NCBI GenBank assembly: GCA_964528735.1
Contig: CAZGUV010000011.1
Location: 1 to 30,359, forward strand
Direction of reading: 5' to 3'
DNA from: CAYNND01 sp964528735
GTDB taxonomy: Bacteria; Patescibacteriota; Minisyncoccia; Phycocordibacterales; UBA2100
Length of the DNA: 30,359 nucleotides
Below are positions 29,398 through 30,359 of this stretch, piece by piece. Within the stretch, counting starts at the first letter, position 1, and each line of letters starts with the position of its first letter. The position numbers and the translations under genes were made by a program. The notes under the pieces were generated by a model. That model was not told where the DNA came from, ran no database searches, and saw nothing but the letters and a program-made list of their open reading frames with translations.

Positions 29398-29428
29398 AAA
29401 ATGGCGAGTCCGTTGTAGAACTCGCCAT
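29396..29428 (-). terminator. Intrinsic terminator overlapping the stop of the 73-aa gene
   Basis: ATGGCGAGT (29401-29409) and ACTCGCCAT (29420-29428) form a perfect 9-bp stem. On the minus strand it is followed by a T-run at 29396-29400. The stem begins in the last codon of the upstream minus-strand gene (TGA at 29428-29430). Confidence 0.85.
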
Positions 29429-29649
29429 CACGACTCGCTTCGTGAGCGCAAGAGCCCCTCAGCGAGATATCGTGGGATGTCGCTCGTTTCAAGCACGAGT
29501 TGTGGGTGCATTTCAAAGTGAAAAGTCTTTCCGCACGGAGAGACTATCACCGTACGCCCTTGAGGAACGTGAGTAAACCACAGGCTTCCTTCAGGACGTT
29601 GTACCCATGCACGTGCAGATTCGAGCACGGTGTTTGGAATATACGTCAT
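29428..29649 (-). CDS. Small orphan protein, paralogue of the next upstream gene
   Basis: 73 residues from the ATG at 29649; GGAG lies 8 nt upstream. Soluble, no signal. Its last 40 residues align without gaps with the 79-residue protein at 29809-30048 (shared IP/VP, V, G, T, T, R, L, EG, L positions; about 10 of 40 identical), and both end in a LxEGxL-like helix. No known family is recognised. It has its own promoter and a 5' hairpin, and a terminator at its stop. Confidence 0.6.
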   Translation of the reverse strand: MTYIPNTVLESARAWVQRPEGSLWFTHVPQGRTVIVSPCGKTFHFEMHPQLVLETSDIPRYLAEGLLRSRSES

Positions 29650-29698
29650 CGACGTCACTCCGATGCATCTTCTCCGGTCCAGATGCGGTGAACCCAAA

Positions 29699-29726
29699 CG
29701 CCGAAGCTCTTCGGCGCAAGAGTATA
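29699..29726 (-). promoter_or_regulatory. Promoter with 5'-end hairpin for the 73-aa gene
   Basis: TATACT on the minus strand at 29726-29721. A perfect CGCCGAA/TTCGGCG hairpin (29716-29699) would lie at the very 5' end of the transcript, about 50 nt before the ATG at 29649; such 5' hairpins often protect mRNA from decay. Confidence 0.5.
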
Positions 29727-29762
29727 TACTCACTCTGTAAGTACATGCTCTTTAAAGATGCG

Positions 29763-29791
29763 GGTGGGCTTCTGACTCGCAGAAGCCCACC
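29763..29791 (-). other. Perfect 12-bp hairpin between the two small genes
   Basis: GGTGGGCTTCTG and CAGAAGCCCACC with a 5-nt loop. It is followed on the minus strand by only CATCTTT, so it is a weak terminator or an RNA-processing/stabilising hairpin. It begins 18 nt after the stop of the 79-aa gene. Confidence 0.6.
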
Positions 29792-29808
29792 ACTCGCGCA
29801 CATCAGCC

Positions 29809-30048
29809 TTACTGCAGAGAGCCCTCATCGAGCAGTCTCTGAGCCTCGGTTGTGGTGATAAAGACGGTGCCAATCCCACCATCTCCAACCGTGAATCCAT
29901 GACCATTCCACGTCACTGCGGTCTTCGGAGGAATTTGACGCGCTCGACGTTCGGAGCCGATGTACGGACGGTACATCCGGGTGAGGCTATATGCCTTCCC
30001 AAGGGTCTTGGATTGCGAACTGACTTCGCGCTGCAATTCGACGACCAT
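29809..30048 (-). CDS. Small orphan protein behind the Met attenuator
   Basis: 79 residues from the ATG at 30048, decided by GGAGG 5 nt upstream; longer in-frame starts up to 30141 would include the attenuator terminator. N-terminal half basic (MYRPYIGSERRARQI region), then short predicted beta strands (AVTWNGHGFTVGD, GTVFITTTEAQRLLDEG). No family recognised. It is the first gene after the Met-codon attenuator, so it should be expressed more when charged Met-tRNA is low. It is related to the 73-aa protein downstream. Function unknown; a role linked to methionine or SAM supply is only an inference from control. Confidence 0.65.
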   Translation of the reverse strand: MVVELQREVSSQSKTLGKAYSLTRMYRPYIGSERRARQIPPKTAVTWNGHGFTVGDGGIGTVFITTTEAQRLLDEGSLQ

Positions 30049-30088
30049 GGTTTCCTCCATGTCGCGCATCTGTGGTGGCCCAGATACG

Positions 30089-30116
30089 AAAAACCCCCGC
30101 CGGTCGGCAGGGGTTT
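30089..30116 (-). terminator. Intrinsic terminator of the Met attenuator
   Basis: On the minus strand an 11-bp stem: AAACCCCTGCC (30116-30106) with GGCGGGGGTTT-type arm (30101-30091), one G-U pair and a 4-nt loop, ending in TTTTT (30093-30089). Confidence 0.85.
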
Positions 30117-30167
30117 GATGTTTATTTGAGATACACAGCAAACGCCTACCGACAGACAGGGATTCGC
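30089..30167 (-). promoter_or_regulatory. Ribosome-mediated transcription attenuator with Met codons
   Basis: On the minus strand arm 1 GCGAATCCCT (30167-30158) pairs with AGGCGTTTGC (30147-30138), 9 of 10 including G-U. Arm 2 GTCGGTAGGCGTTTG (30153-30139) pairs with arm 3 CAAACCCCTGCCGAC (30117-30103), 14 of 15 including one G-U. Arm 3 forms the terminator with arm 4. The Met codons (30175-30167) abut arm 1 and the leader stop TAG (30148-30146) lies inside arm 2, so stalling on Met favours the antiterminator and completing translation favours termination. Confidence 0.82.
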
Positions 30168-30205
30168 ATCATCATCGCTACAGAATGTCCTCCGTGGTTT
30201 TGCAT
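30146..30205 (-). CDS. Methionine-rich leader peptide with HGGHS motif
   Basis: Nineteen codons, peptide MQNHGGHSVAMMMRIPVCR, ending TAG. Three consecutive Met codons (30175-30167) lie at the position used for sensor codons in attenuators. The ATG lies exactly 6 nt after TATAGT, so the leader transcript would start at this codon. Residues 4-8 (HGGHS) match the Ile-rich leader peptide at 20910-20975, and the ends are also alike (IPVCR versus IPSVGR). A GGAGG lies inside the HGG codons; 13 nt separate it from the Met run, too far for a good internal start. Confidence 0.8.
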   Translation of the reverse strand: MQNHGGHSVAMMMRIPVCR

Positions 30206-30211
30206 ACGAAT

Positions 30212-30217
30212 ACTATA
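30212..30217 (-). promoter_or_regulatory. Promoter of the Met leader
   Basis: -10 TATAGT on the minus strand, 6 nt before the leader ATG at 30205. TTGCAG 16 nt further upstream (30239-30234) is a possible -35. Confidence 0.7.
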
Positions 30218-30240
30218 CATGTTCATATAATCTCTGCAAG

Positions 30241-30358
30241 CTATGCGTGTATCCGATGTTCAAGTGTAAGCAAAAATGCTTTTTTTGCTGGCCCTGAAGT
30301 ATAAATAACAAAACTAACCACAATAAGCAGAAAAACGATGCAGGGCCCAAAAATACAC
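30241..30358 (-). CDS. C-terminal end of a membrane protein (runs off right edge)
   Basis: On the minus strand the frame is open from the window edge to TAG at 30243-30241, 38 codons. It contains a strongly hydrophobic segment (CIVFLLIVVSFVIYTSG) followed by a basic tail (PAKKAFLLTLEHRIHA), as expected for the last transmembrane helix of a membrane protein. The start lies outside the window and no family can be named. An alternative view is non-coding sequence, since GGCCCTG/CAGGGCC repeats flank part of it. Confidence 0.45.
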   Translation of the reverse strand, partial: CIFGPCIVFLLIVVSFVIYTSGPAKKAFLLTLEHRIHA

Positions 30359-30359
30359 C

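Noticed and set aside
29401..29428. Terminator for the plus-strand SGNH gene
   Set aside because: No T-run follows the hairpin on the plus strand; the T-run is on the minus strand, so it serves the minus-strand gene.
30167..30193. GGAGG inside the Met leader as a Shine-Dalgarno site for an internal start at the ATG run
   Set aside because: The 13-nt gap is too long, the Ile leader has the same GGAGG with no ATG behind it, and the upstream ATG has the standard -10 spacing.
1..30359. Alternative genetic code (TGA read as Gly, as in Gracilibacteria/SR1)
   Set aside because: TGA ends several well-defined genes (for example photolyase and the gluzincin) and is not found inside conserved domains.
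1..30359. tRNA, rRNA or insertion sequences
   Set aside because: I saw no cloverleaf, rRNA-like segment, transposase motif or terminal inverted repeats by eye; a covariance scan would be needed to exclude small RNAs.

Overview
The window looks like part of a Patescibacteria (Candidate Phyla Radiation, probably Paceibacteria/Parcubacteria) chromosome. This rests on family content (a Gly-rich CxxC-x17-CxxC zinc-ribbon protein, a compact 316-residue MetK, DUF5666, DUF3160 and YHYH proteins, many small orphan membrane proteins), dense packing and near absence of Shine-Dalgarno sites. TGA is used as a stop, so the code is standard. The taxonomic call is an inference.

Layout. 1-1828: an A/T-rich restriction-modification block (end of a DUF1524 HNH protein, a PD-(D/E)XK nuclease, a DNA methyltransferase). 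1835-6425: GIY-YIG protein, orphan gluzincin, MgtC-like membrane protein, zinc-ribbon protein and ABC-F ATPase. 6477-9949: DUF3160 protein overlapped by a membrane-anchored MEMO-like protein. 9975-15361: a MacA/MacB-type efflux operon followed by DUF5666 and YHYH exported proteins. 15377-18663: RecB/Cas4-like nuclease, an NqrB/RnfD-like plus ferredoxin-reductase fusion, and an orphan exported protein. 18709-20837 (minus): amino-acid-kinase-fold protein and photolyase. 20874-22670: Ile-codon attenuator plus ridA-ilvA. 22699-26795: hydrolase, DUF5666 protein, TspO, DUF1905, YgjP-like peptidase, AlkA-type glycosylase and an orphan. 26798-28741 (minus): L,D-transpeptidase and metK behind a SAM-riboswitch candidate. 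28768-29397: SGNH hydrolase. 29428-30217 (minus): two small paralogous orphan genes behind a Met-codon attenuator. The minus-strand end of a membrane protein lies at the right edge.

Main discovery. Two short leader ORFs, too small for normal gene calling, have the full anatomy of ribosome-mediated transcription attenuators. Each has its own promoter, a start codon at or next to the predicted transcription start, a run of one amino acid (five Ile in six codons at 20934-20951; three Met at 30167-30175), a stop codon placed to mask an antiterminator arm, and mutually exclusive 1:2, 2:3 and 3:4 hairpins ending in an intrinsic terminator. Both peptides begin M-x-x-H-G-G-H-S although they sense different amino acids. 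The Ser codons (AGC versus TCT) and His codons differ, so the peptide itself may be selected. This could be a new leader-peptide family in which a common N-terminus is joined to interchangeable sensor codons.

A second window-wide pattern is a -10 element of form TANNNT placed exactly 6 nt (sometimes 7-10) before the ATG, often with an extended TGn. This predicts leaderless mRNAs for most first genes. The few genes with a clear GGAGG site lie behind long structured leaders. metK has a SAM-I-clan riboswitch candidate whose P1 helix begins at the predicted transcription start. Isoleucine, methionine and SAM sensing therefore all appear in this one small-genome window.
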